This document shows, one piece after another, positions 1 through 8,589 of a stretch of 64,000 bases of DNA. The translations under genes were made by a program, and so were the position numbers. Under the pieces are notes generated by a model that was not told the origin of the DNA, did not search any database, and was given only the letters and a program-made list of their open reading frames with translations. Position 1 is the stretch's first letter. Each line of letters opens with the position of its first letter. The stretch is taken from the NCBI GenBank assembly GCA_021464415.1, contig JAKCWG010000810.1, positions 62,001 to 126,000 on the forward strand. The letters are read 5' to 3'. This DNA is from Lonicera japonica. Lineage: Eukaryota; Streptophyta; Magnoliopsida; Dipsacales; Caprifoliaceae.

Positions 1-111
1 TCGGCACTAAAAGATGTAATGCTATTTTTGGTCAAAATTTGAAACTAGGGAGGTGTCCCTAATTTTCAATCTTAGGTAGTCTTAATCCCTAATATGTTTC
101 AATCCTAGGAG

Positions 112-482
112 CTAAATCCTAATTTTCCCTAATAAATAACTACTTCTCAGTTCATCAACCAGTGAGTTTACCCTGTTTCTTGCCTCTGCCAATGTATCAA
201 GATCTTCAAACAACTCAAGGCCCACCCCATACCTGACCAATACTTCGATCGGAATCTTTTCATCCTCTTGAAATAGACAACAAAGAAGAAGCAATGACTT
301 GGCTTGCTTGCTTCTAAATAATTGTAATTCAACTCAATTCTCAAGTATACTAATTTATCCATCCATTTGATGTTTGTCACCGTAGATTTTTTTAGTTGTC
401 GAAGGGCATCAATCCAAACATACTTATTACGATTCTTTAGGGCCTTAGCAACAGTTACGAGTGCAAGAGGTGATAAACGCAT
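112..482 (-). pseudogene. CC-NBS-LRR resistance gene fragment (NB-ARC part)
   Basis: Two overlapping minus-strand frames together read like the end of an NB-ARC domain. The upstream frame (482 towards 280) has SPLALVTVAKALKN, like the GLPLA motif, then a KYVWIDALRQLKKS stretch. The downstream frame (294-112) has LLCCLFQEDEKIPIEVLVRY, like the RNBS-D region, then YGVGLELFEDLDTLAEARN. A frameshift lies between them at about 280-300. NBS-LRR proteins are intracellular immune receptors, but P-loop, kinase-2 and LRR parts are absent, so this is a non-functional scrap. Upstream of about 482 the similarity stops. The family call rests on recognised motifs. Confidence 0.72.
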
Positions 483-677
483 AATATTGTCATGTATAAG
501 CTCTTTAAGGAGTCGCTTGACGCGTTTGTCGCTTTTATTCTGCCTAATTATCCACTTATCTCGAGATTAGTGCCTTAGCGAGTTTTGTATCTAACGTGGC
601 CCAAGTTGGTGTGCATTTCGTAGTATTCCATGTGTTTGTAGGATTGGGATACAATGGCATTACATAAATTGATCAAG

Positions 678-2116
678 TGTTAGCCAAAAGCTCACAAGAA
701 TGCTGATTTGAAGAAATCCCAGAACCATGATCGATCATGGTATAAGCATGATCGATCATGGTGCAAAAATCTCAACTCCAGAACACTCCATGATCGATCA
801 TGGTATTAGCATGATCGATCATGCCTTCGGGCAACTTCCTCCTTTCACACCCAAAATGGGCTATTTTAGTGGTTCAAGTTATTTTAGATATTTAGTTAGA
901 TATTTTGCAACCTTTTAATATATATTATTTCTCTCAGCTTCTAGGCTAAGATATCTTGATCTTTGTACAAGTTCTAGAGAGAAGGGAGAGCACAAGCCTT
1001 GTAATTTTCTTCTTTCCTCTTATAAGTTACTTTGATTTTAAGAAATGAATGCTTCTTTTATAATTCTTGCTTCGAGTATTATGGAGTAGTCCTTTGCTAA
1101 GGTTACGGAGGTGAATCGCGATATAATATTTGGTGATTAATGGCTCAATCCATGTTTAAAGTTTGAGAAATATTTGTAAATCCTTTTCTTCTTCATTTCC
1201 TCCATTCTTTCTAGCTTTCTAGGTATTTCCATATTCAATTAAGACCTTATATGCCTGCTATATTTAGTGCTTGGTTGTTTATGAACATACAACATATTTA
1301 TATGGTTCTAGAAAGCTTGTAGTCTCTTTCCCCCATCCATGGAGTTTTAGTCCTTTTTGTAGAAATTATAAACATATCATAAAACTCCATAGATGGATTA
1401 TTAAATTTGTTTAGTTTATCCTTGATTCATTTATTGATATATTGAGTGCTTCTTACACTTTATGTGATTCTTAGACTCTTTATTTTCTACCATAAGTGAT
1501 AATTGATGAGTTGACAAATTTATCCTATAAACTTCATTCCGTTTCATTGTTAGGATTCACTTTCTAATTTTCATTCTTTAAACCATGAGATTGCATACAC
1601 TTGCTTCATGTTAAATTTTTTTATGATGAGTTTGTCATATCTATCTCGGATTAGCTTCATCGGGAATGGGTTGCCTTGCTTCACACCCGTAGCTAAGAGG
1701 TAGGAATGATAAACTCGTCTTTGGTGGAATGTTGATTGGCTCTTTCTTGATATAGTTTTAATCCGGGAATGAGTCGCCTAGCGTCGCACCCTTTGCTATT
1801 GAGAGATACACCAACATTCCCCATATCTCGGGAAACCTTATGTTGAAATCTTTGTATGAGCTAGTGGTCACCGTCTCTTCAATCGTAACTAACCTCCACT
1901 TACCTTAGTGCTTTCTTATTAATTTTCACAACCGTTTTACAATTTCGTTGTTTCACAACAATTTTAACTTACAAAACCAGAAAAACCATGTAATCCGTAA
2001 TCCATTCCATTCCTTTTTACTTATCCCTGTGGTTCGACACTCGGACTTCCGAGACTATACTATAACTTGGCGAGCCTGCACTTGGGCTACCACAACGCGA
2101 GATTATCCTTGCGTCA
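678..2116 (+). mobile_element. 5' LTR of Athila-like Ty3/gypsy element
   Basis: The right boundary is well supported: a terminal CA at 2115-2116 is followed after six bases by the Athila/Tat-type primer site TGGCGCCGTTGCCGGGGA. The left boundary is a guess (a TGTTAGCC start at 678), because no second LTR is present for comparison. The LTR holds four palindromes (725-824), an AT-rich TATA-like stretch near 914-930 and the CGACACTCGGACTTCC-type end region often seen in Athila LTRs. No credible gene lies within it. The stretch 483-677 to its left shows no recognisable feature. Confidence 0.65.
725..824 (+). promoter_or_regulatory. Four phased palindromes in the Athila LTR
   Basis: Perfect palindromes with core ATGATCGATCAT lie at 727-738, 748-759, 790-801 and 811-822. 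Two extend to CCATGATCGATCATGG (725-740 and 788-803) and one to GCATGATCGATCATGC (809-824). Start-to-start distances are 21, 42 and 21 bp, i.e. two, four and two helical turns, so dimeric binding sites would face the same side of the DNA. They lie about 90 bp upstream of a TATA-like stretch (914-930). No binding protein is known to me; the operator role is inferred from symmetry and spacing. Confidence 0.6.
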
Positions 2117-2122
2117 AGTTTT

Positions 2123-2140
2123 TGGCGCCGTTGCCGGGGA
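2123..2140 (+). other. Primer binding site of the Athila-like element
   Basis: TGGCGCCGTTGCCGGGGA matches the primer site widely reported for Athila and related plant Ty3/gypsy elements (recalled as complementary to a tRNA-Asp 3' end). It fixes the plus-strand orientation and the LTR end. A 129-bp leader follows before the first gag-like ATG at 2270. Confidence 0.85.
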
Positions 2141-2454
2141 CTAAGGCAAAAGGCGGATTCTGGGTTTTGTATAAACCCAATCTCCATTTAATTAATTTAT
2201 TTTTCTCTCTTATTCTTATTTGACTTTGTAGAGTCCCGAGGAGCCACTTGAACAAGTTTTCCTAAGCCTATGCAAGGGCGATTGTTCGTCGATATTCGAA
2301 TTAGCCCTCCCACATCTCCAAGAATGGCAAACCAAGAAAGAGCGGCGGATCACGAGAGCGATAATGAAGGGGAATGTGCCAACAATGTTCCTCCAGTTAG
2401 GACAATGAGGGACTACCTTCAACCGCCTCGGGCAACGTCGAACTCATGCATCGT

Positions 2455-4056
2455 TGTGAGAATCCGCAAATGCGACCCCCGGGTTCTCGTCCCCGTTCGG
2501 TAGGGGTCTGAAACATCGGAAAGGATTCCTCTTGTTCCATTTGCTTCTATGTGTTGATAATTCATATCGGGAGTCCCTCTATCCTATTTCTAGATTCAAG
2601 AGGGTTCGTTCAGAGTCGCCAGTACGTTTTACAAGAAAATGGACAAAATGATTGTGTAAGAGGGAAGGCTACAGATAAGCCTTTCTTTACACGTTTGTCT
2701 ACGAAACCAGGATTCTATAGGGTTCGGGAACTATATTACGGTTTGGGAAGGTGTTAAGCACCCATTCCGCCCTTTCGGTCTCTAGTGGTCTTTATATGTT
2801 TATTCTATGTTGAAAAACTTGGATACTTTTACTGATAGCCTACTACTTTTTTGAGCGAAAACCCTAATTTCTGTGAAAAATGGGAAAGGGATAGAAAACC
2901 TTTGTGTTCCAAGATCCGATATTTTTTGTTTTCAGAAATGCAAATACAAGTGACAAGAGTTGTTTTCTTTAGAAATGGAGTTTCCCGTATTATTTCTCGG
3001 ATAATGACGGTTTTCTCGAGTTTTGTAAAAGTGCGGATCTTATGATGGAACTAATTTCGATATGGAATTGGAACTCTTGAGGGGAGTTCTACCGGACGTA
3101 TCACAATCTATGAAATAGATAGGATATATCGGGTATTTAATTTCCTAAGTAAGTTTTACCGGTCCGGGTTTGAAAACAGGATTTTATCCGGATAGTAATG
3201 TACTTACTCTTCTGGTTTTATAAATAGTTTTATCAGGGCCTTTTGTTTTGAAAACGATAGACTATTTGTAACTTGGCAATAAGTTTATTCAAATAAAATG
3301 TGGACAAAACGTCGGAAATAAAACAAGTACACAGATATTTAATGTTTAAATACTAGAAGAGACTTTCTTTACCTTCCCGACGAGAATAATAATAATAAGA
3401 AAGAAAATATAATCCAGCGGAGAGATTTCCGGTGATAATAATCTTTCCTTTCTTCAGATATTTTCGAGAATTCGATTCCAGAGACGGGACACGTCAAGTG
3501 TCAGGAATAGATCCGATAATTCTCCAGAGATAAGACGATAATATGGAATGCTTGATAATGAAATCAGACTAAAACTCAGAATTTCCAGATTCCAGTCGCT
3601 GCCCCCTTGGACCCTTGGGGGTGTTGGCCTATTTATACTGCTCGGGGAAGATTGTCGCGCGACATTTCCCCAAAAAAGACAAGTGTCGCGCGGCATATCC
3701 GTTTGTCGTGCGACATTCCTAATTCACTGTGTCTGTTTGTCGCGCGACATACCTGAATGTCGCGCGACAAACGGCTGAAGTGATTGGTTCTGACACTGTG
3801 ATGTGTCAGAAAGTGGTTGGTCGGGTGCAGAGAGGGATTGTCGCGCGACATAGCAAGTTTGTCGCGCGACATATGAGGGATTGTCGCGCGATAATGTGAT
3901 ATGTCGTGCGACAATCCTTCATGAAAATAGGTCTGTCGCGCAACAAACCCCCTCGGGGTAGTTTCGGGAGCTCGGGTGGGTCCCGGACTCCAAATCAGTA
4001 GTTTTCGTAGGTCATTTTTAGGGTTCTTGCGGGGGTCACGGATCGGGGTGTCTACA
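2455..4056 (-). mobile_element. Solo LTR, family C (Tat/Ogre-like)
   Basis: A complete 1602-bp LTR flanked by a perfect 5-bp target duplication, ATCGT at 2450-2454 and 4057-4061. Read on the minus strand it starts TGTAGACACCCCGATCC and ends GCGGATTCTCACA. The same termini flank the PBS-bearing LTRs of family C at 21328, 41019 and 50629. With no internal region, it is the product of LTR-LTR recombination. It sits in the Athila gag; removing it and one ATCGT restores the surrounding frame. Short ORFs in it come from translating the palindrome array and are not genes. Confidence 0.95.
3629..3945 (-). promoter_or_regulatory. Family C LTR promoter: TATA box and palindrome array (solo LTR)
   Basis: On the minus strand a TATAAATA box (3629-3636) is preceded by ten sites related to TGTCGCGCGACA, starting at 3653, 3684, 3704, 3738, 3758, 3839, 3860, 3882, 3902 and 3934. 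Exact copies start at 3653, 3738, 3758, 3839 and 3860. Spacings are mostly 20-22 and 31-34 bp, with one gap of 81 bp. The nearest site ends 15 bp upstream of the TATA box. Variants differ mainly by C-to-T or G-to-A within CpG. This is the presumed U3 enhancer/operator. Confidence 0.8.
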
Positions 4057-5112
4057 ATCGTACTTCCCACCGGATAGGCCGGTGCATTCTCTTTCAAGCC
4101 AGGTATGCTTCAGCATATCCCATCTTTTCATGGTATGGAGTCTGAAAATCCATACTTGCATTTGAAAGACTTTGAAGAAGTCTGCTCCACATTTCGTGAG
4201 GAAAATATAGACGAGGATGTCATGCGATTAAAACTCTTTCCTTTCTCCCTAAAAGACAAAGGAAAGATTTGGCTAAATGCTCAAAGACCGCAATCAATTC
4301 GGTCTTGGCAAGAGCTTCAAGCGGAATTTCTAAAAAAATTCTTTCCCGTTCATAGGACCAACGCTTTAAGAAGGGTGATATCAAATTTTTCTCCAAAAGA
4401 AAATGAAAGTTTTTATAAATGTTGGGAAAGATACAAGGAACTTCTAAACGCATGCTCTCACCATGGTCACGAAACGTGGAGCCTTGTTAGTTTTTTCTAT
4501 GAATCTCTCACCCCTGATATGCGTACATTTGTCGAGACCATGTGTAATGGTCAATTCTTGAGTAAGAATCCCGATGAGGCTTTGTTATATTTTGATGAAT
4601 TAGCAGAAGGTGCCCAAAATTGGAACACATATACTGAGGAACCCAAAGCCAAAACTTAAGGAAGGGGTGGGTTGTACCAAGTATCCAATGAGGATGACAT
4701 GGGTGCGAGATTGTTCCAATTGTCTAAAAAAGTAGAGGCAATGGAAGCAAGTAAGCTTAAGGAGGTCAACGTAGAATCTTCGAGTCAGTTGTGTGTCATT
4801 TGCGAAAATTCGGGACACACTACCGAGGATTGCCCTACTATTCCCGCTTTTCGGGAAGTCCTAAAAAATCCCGCCCAAGTCAATGCTTTGAACCAGTACA
4901 ACCAAAACCGAAACCAGAACGACCCTTATTCTCAAAGGTACAATGAGGGATGGAAGAATCACCCCAATTTCAGTTGGGGGGGGGGGAAATCAAGGTCAGA
5001 ACCACAACCAATATCACCAAAACCAAAGGCAACAACAACCTCAAAACTCTTTTGTTCCACCTTAGAATCAAAATCCCAACCAAAACTTGGAAGCTTTGTT
5101 GAGATCATTTGA

Positions 5113-5743
5113 GGACAAAACGGATCGTGATGTGTGTGAGTTAAAAACTCAAATGTATAAACTCACCACCGCCCTAGCTACCCAAGAGAAGGGAAAATTT
5201 CCCTCTTAACCTTTAGTTAATCCTAGAGGCCAAGTTCAAGTCATAGAGGGAGGGGAGTCTAGCACCAAGTTAGAAGAATTTAAATCTATCACAATCCTAA
5301 GGAGTGGGAAGGAGGTAGACAAAACTATTGTTCCTAAAACCTCCAGGGTAGAGGACATAGTTGAGAAGGATGTGAGTGAAGAAAAGAAAAGAGAGGAAGA
5401 GAAACAAGGAAAGGAAGATCTCAAAAAAATCAAAAATGGAATCAAGGTCCCATTTCCGGAGAGATTAAGCCAACCATCCAAATCTAATACCGAGATTTTG
5501 GACGTTTTTAGACAAGTAAAAATCAACATTCCTTTGCTTGACGCGGTCAAGCAAATACCTTTGTATGCTAAGTTCCTCAAGGACTTATGTACTACTAAAC
5601 GGAGGCTGAATGTCAAGAAGAAGGCCTTCATGGCGGAGCAAGTGAGCTCCATAATGCAAGGCACGAGGGCCCCCAAGTTCAAAGACCCCGGTTGTCCCAC
5701 AATTTCATGTTTCATAGGGAATTGTAGGATCAAAAATGCGTTG
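5113..5743 (+). pseudogene. Athila Gag-protease linker, truncated before the protease active site
   Basis: Continues the Athila polyprotein. A Lys/Glu-rich stretch (EEKKREEEKQGKEDLKKIK) leads into VPFPERL, VKINIPLLDAVKQIP, YAKFLKDLCT and CPTISCFIGN, the conserved block just upstream of the Athila aspartic protease. It stops at the residues before the expected catalytic D-[ST]-G, where the sequence joins the interior of a family C LTR. The rest of the protease and all of RT, RNase H, integrase and the 3' LTR are missing, removed by the deletion whose junction is at 5744-5752. One stop near 5205 also interrupts the frame. Confidence 0.75.
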
Positions 5744-5752
5744 TTATATTTG
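5744..5752. other. Deletion junction with microhomology
   Basis: TTATATTTG is shared by the Athila reading frame to the left and the family C LTR interior to the right (compare copy 1's other LTR at about 21675-21690). Left of it the sequence is Athila protease linker; right of it is LTR from about 360 bp inside its end. One deletion joining these points would explain the missing Athila pol, the missing 5' half of element D and the missing LTR end. Confidence 0.7.
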
Positions 5753-6909
5753 GGAAAACTTGGATACTTTTACTGACAGTCTACTACTTTCCAAGTAAAA
5801 ATCCTAATTTCTGGGGAAAACAGGGAAAGGTGTGGACACCTTTGTGTTCCGAGATCCAATGTTTTATTTTGAAAGGTGAAAATATAAGTGACAAAAGTTG
5901 TTTTTCTTTAGAGAGAGTTTTCCGTTTTATTTCTCATATAATGACGGTTTTCTCGAGTTTTGACTTATTTTGGAAAAGCTTGGATCTTTGTATCAGGACT
6001 AATTTAATATGGAATTAGAACTCTTGAGGGGAGTTCTACTAGACATATCACAGTCTATGAAAGAGATAGGATATACCGGGTTTTTAATTCCTAAGTAGGT
6101 TTTACCGGTCCGGGTTTTGAAAACAGAATTTTATCCGAACGATAATGTACTTACTCTTCTGATTTTGCAAATGATTTTATCATGGTCTTTTGTTTTGAAA
6201 ACAGTAGACTATTTGTAACTTGGCTATAAGTTTATTCAAAATAAAACATGGACAAAACAACAGAAGTAAAACAAGTACACAGAAATCTAATGTTAAATAC
6301 TATAAGAGACTTTCTTTACCTTCCCGACGAGAATAATAATAAGAAAGAAAATACAATACGGCAGACAGATCTCCGGCGATAATAATCTTTTCCTTCTTCA
6401 GATATTTTTTAGAGTTTCGATTCCAGAGACGGGACATGTCAAGTGCCGAGAATAGATTCGATAATTCTTCAGAAATAAGACGATAATAGAGAATGCTTGA
6501 TGAAAGACTAGAAAATCAGATATAAGCCAATAATTCTTCAATCCCAAGTTGCTGTCCTGAACCCTTGGGGGTGTTGGTCTATTTATACTGCTCAGGGAAG
6601 AATGTTGGGCTACACTTCCCCAGAAAGGGCATGTGTCGCGCGACAATGTGTACCATGTCACGCAACAAACGGCTGAAATAATGTTTCTAACAGACTGATG
6701 TGTCAGAGAGTGGATGGTCTAGTGTCAGAAAATTTTATCGCGCGACATACTCATTTGTTGTGCGACAATTCCTCTTAAAAATAGGTTTCTTTGGCCAACA
6801 AACCCCTTCGGGGCAGTCTCAGGTGTTCGGGTGGGTCCTGGACTCCAAAAACAGTACTTCTCGAAAGTCGTTAGGGTTCTTGCGGGGGTCACGGATCGGG
6901 GTGTGTACA
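5753..6909 (-). mobile_element. 3' LTR of family C copy 1, truncated
   Basis: Aligns by eye with the 21328-22859 LTR of the same element. Its sense start TGTACACACCCC (ending at 6909) has one change from the usual TGTAGACACCCC. About 360 bp at its sense 3' end, including the terminal GGATTCTCACA, is missing at the deletion junction. The TATA box survives in the TATTTATA near 6579-6586. Confidence 0.85.
6603..6767 (-). promoter_or_regulatory. Eroded palindrome array in copy 1 3' LTR
   Basis: Five sites start at 6603, 6634, 6656, 6736 and 6756; only 6634 is an exact TGTCGCGCGACA. Spacing (31, 22, 80, 20) matches the array of the partner LTR at 22531-22717. Most changes are CpG to TpG or CpA, as expected from deamination of methylated DNA. 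Confidence 0.7.
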
Positions 6910-8398
6910 GACCCTCTTGACTCAAGGTCCTTGCTTGCAAGGAATTAAGGCGACTGGAAGAGACCGTGGTCCATGGCTCCCGCAAGAACTCTAAGGAAGT
7001 GTGTGCATGCAGAAGTGCTAGTGGATGCCTCCGGAGGGGGCTTGTGTTTGGCTTTGCCTCTGGAGAGGGCTTGTGTTACCTCTTTGCGTCTTTCGAGGAC
7101 TTTTATTTGCTCCACTTGCCTCAGATGGGAGGACTACCATTTGTTCCACTCGCCTCAGATTGGAGGACTACCACTGCTACACTTTGCCTCTCTGGGAGGG
7201 CTTTGTTCTTCTCGCCTCATGTGGGAGGACTACCATTGCTACATTGTGCCTCTCTGGGAGGGCTTATGATCTTCTCGCCTCAGGTGGGAGGACTACTATT
7301 GCTACACTGTGCCTCTCTGGGAGGGCTTCTGATCTTCTCGCCTCAGGTAGGAGGACTACCATTGCTACACTGTGCCTCTCTGGGAGGGCTTCTGATCTTC
7401 TCGCCTCAGGTGGGAGGACTACCATTGCTACACTGTAGCTCTCTGGGAGGGCTTTTGATCTGTAAAAGAAAGAAAATTGCCTCTGGGAGGGCTTCTTGTG
7501 AGTATTTCTGCCTCTAGCGAGGGCTTGTGCTCGTGATTTGCCTCGAGGAGGGCTTGTGTTGTACTCTTGTGAATTTGGTTGTCTCTCTCTTTTTAGACTG
7601 CTAGAGTGAGAGAGAGAAATTTCGTGAGAGTAAAAAGAGCTTCTCAGAGTTTAAATTTTATTCGGATGTTCGTTTTCTCGTATCTTTCTGAAATTTTACT
7701 CTCATGTTTTCCTCGAATGGAGATATTTCTGTCAGAAAGCAGTTTTCGGATTTCTTTCGCTCTTCGCAGAGTGATGATTCGAGATTTTTCCAAACCATCT
7801 CTTCGGTATCGTGCTAAAAAGAAAATTTGTTTGAAAGTTCAATCTCTAACCTCTGTTCTCTTTTAGTTCTTACTTTTTGGTGGGCCCACATCGTTTTCTG
7901 TTTTTCGATGCCCTTATTTCTTCCTCTTTTGGGGAAGACTTTTCCCGTCCTTCTCTGTTTCTGACCGAGAGTCTTTTTATCCCTTTGTTGTAATTAGGAG
8001 CCTTACCCACCCAAAACGAAGCCCTGAGCCGATTTTTGGCCTAGCTGTCACTTTTGGTGTGGCTCTCCCTGTCACTTCTACTTTTCTATTTCTCTCGCTC
8101 GCTCTGGGCACTCATGCGGGTTCTTTCTCTATTCTACCGTTTCAATTTTTTCTGTTCCCGTCTTTATTCTAATATCTTTGCTCTTTGCTCATAGGTGGTC
8201 TTGGAAATCAGAGATTACTTTTAACCGCTTGCATTTTGCTTTCGATTTTTTCGGAAAGATGACTTCGAAACCTTTTTCCTTGAATTTTTATCAAGAGTGT
8301 GCGATTTTCAGAATGGTTTTTGAAAACTGCTTCTTTGAAGTATTCCTGCAGGGGACAAAAATGAGACAAAGGACAAAAAATCAAGGAAGGGGACCAAA
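6910..8398. other. Non-coding spacer of family C copy 1 between 3' LTR and antisense gene
   Basis: Apart from the 63-bp minisatellite (7112-7461), this 1.5-kb stretch shows no recognisable gene. Pyrimidine-rich and T-rich tracts between 7560 and 8380 fit the upstream region of the plus-strand gene that starts at 8590. In element orientation it is the last internal segment before the 3' LTR. A short purine-rich run next to the LTR (AAGAGGG on the minus strand) may be a weak polypurine tract. Confidence 0.5.
7112..7461. repeat. 63-bp minisatellite
   Basis: The core GGAGGACTACC recurs with GGAC at 7131, 7165, 7227, 7290, 7353 and 7416, i.e. spacings of 34, 62, 63, 63 and 63 bp. Each unit also carries GCCTCTCTGGGAGGGCTT and TTCTCGCCTCAGGTGGGAG. 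Units are nearly identical, so the array is recently expanded. Because 63 is a multiple of three, long spurious reading frames cross it; I do not regard them as genes. Confidence 0.85.
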
Positions 8399-8459
8399 TG
8401 TCGAGCGACATCTCGGTGGAGGACTGTTTGTCGCGCGACAAATTGAACCAGTATATAAA
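8399..8459 (+). promoter_or_regulatory. Promoter of the antisense PMD-like gene (copy 1)
   Basis: Two palindromic sites, TGTCGAGCGACA (8399-8410) and exact TGTCGCGCGACA (8429-8440), lie 30 bp apart. They are followed 11 bp later by a TATATAAA box (8452-8459). The ATG of the gene is at 8590, giving a leader of about 100 bp. The same palindrome and layout occur in the LTR promoter and the DUF7745-like gene promoter of this element. Direction is opposite to gag-pol. Confidence 0.75.
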
Positions 8460-8589
8460 CCCCTTGCTGAGGTCATTCCACCTCATTCTCTCTTTTCTCT
8501 TTCTCTCTCTAGCCCTCTTTCTCTCTAGCGCGGAAGTCCTGCCGCTTTTCTGATTTTTTCGACTTTCTCACTACTCTTTATATACACAG

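Larger units (their letters stand above)
2270..5112 (+). pseudogene. Athila-type gag, split by a solo LTR
   Basis: Gag (capsid/nucleocapsid) of the Athila-like element. The first segment, 2270-2449, ends in MRDYLQPPRATSNSCIV, typical of Athila Gag N-termini. The frame resumes at 4062 after the inserted solo LTR and target duplication. The second segment (about 4105-4659) carries the retrotransposon gag capsid domain, with SENPYLHLKDFEEVCSTF and FSLKDKGKIWL motifs. A zinc knuckle CVICENSGHTTEDC (CX2CX4HX4C) follows near 4791-4832. In-frame stops occur just after the insertion (TAG near 4074) and at 4657-4659, so the gene is dead. Similarity to Athila is from memory of the family. Confidence 0.85.

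Noticed and set aside
3653..3945. Regularly spaced short repeats as a possible CRISPR array
   Set aside because: The repeat is a 12-bp palindrome with 8-20 bp gaps inside an LTR promoter of a plant element; there are no 25-35 bp repeats or cas genes.
3633..4097. Cys/Arg-rich frames (SRDK and CRAT repeats) across the palindrome arrays here and at 41036-41245, 50664-50976 and 22507-22842
   Set aside because: They are translations of TGTCGCGCGACA in different frames; they are not conserved as proteins and lie in LTR U3 regions.
6966..7517. Long plus-strand frames across the 63-bp minisatellite
   Set aside because: Open only because the unit length is a multiple of three; low complexity and open in more than one frame.
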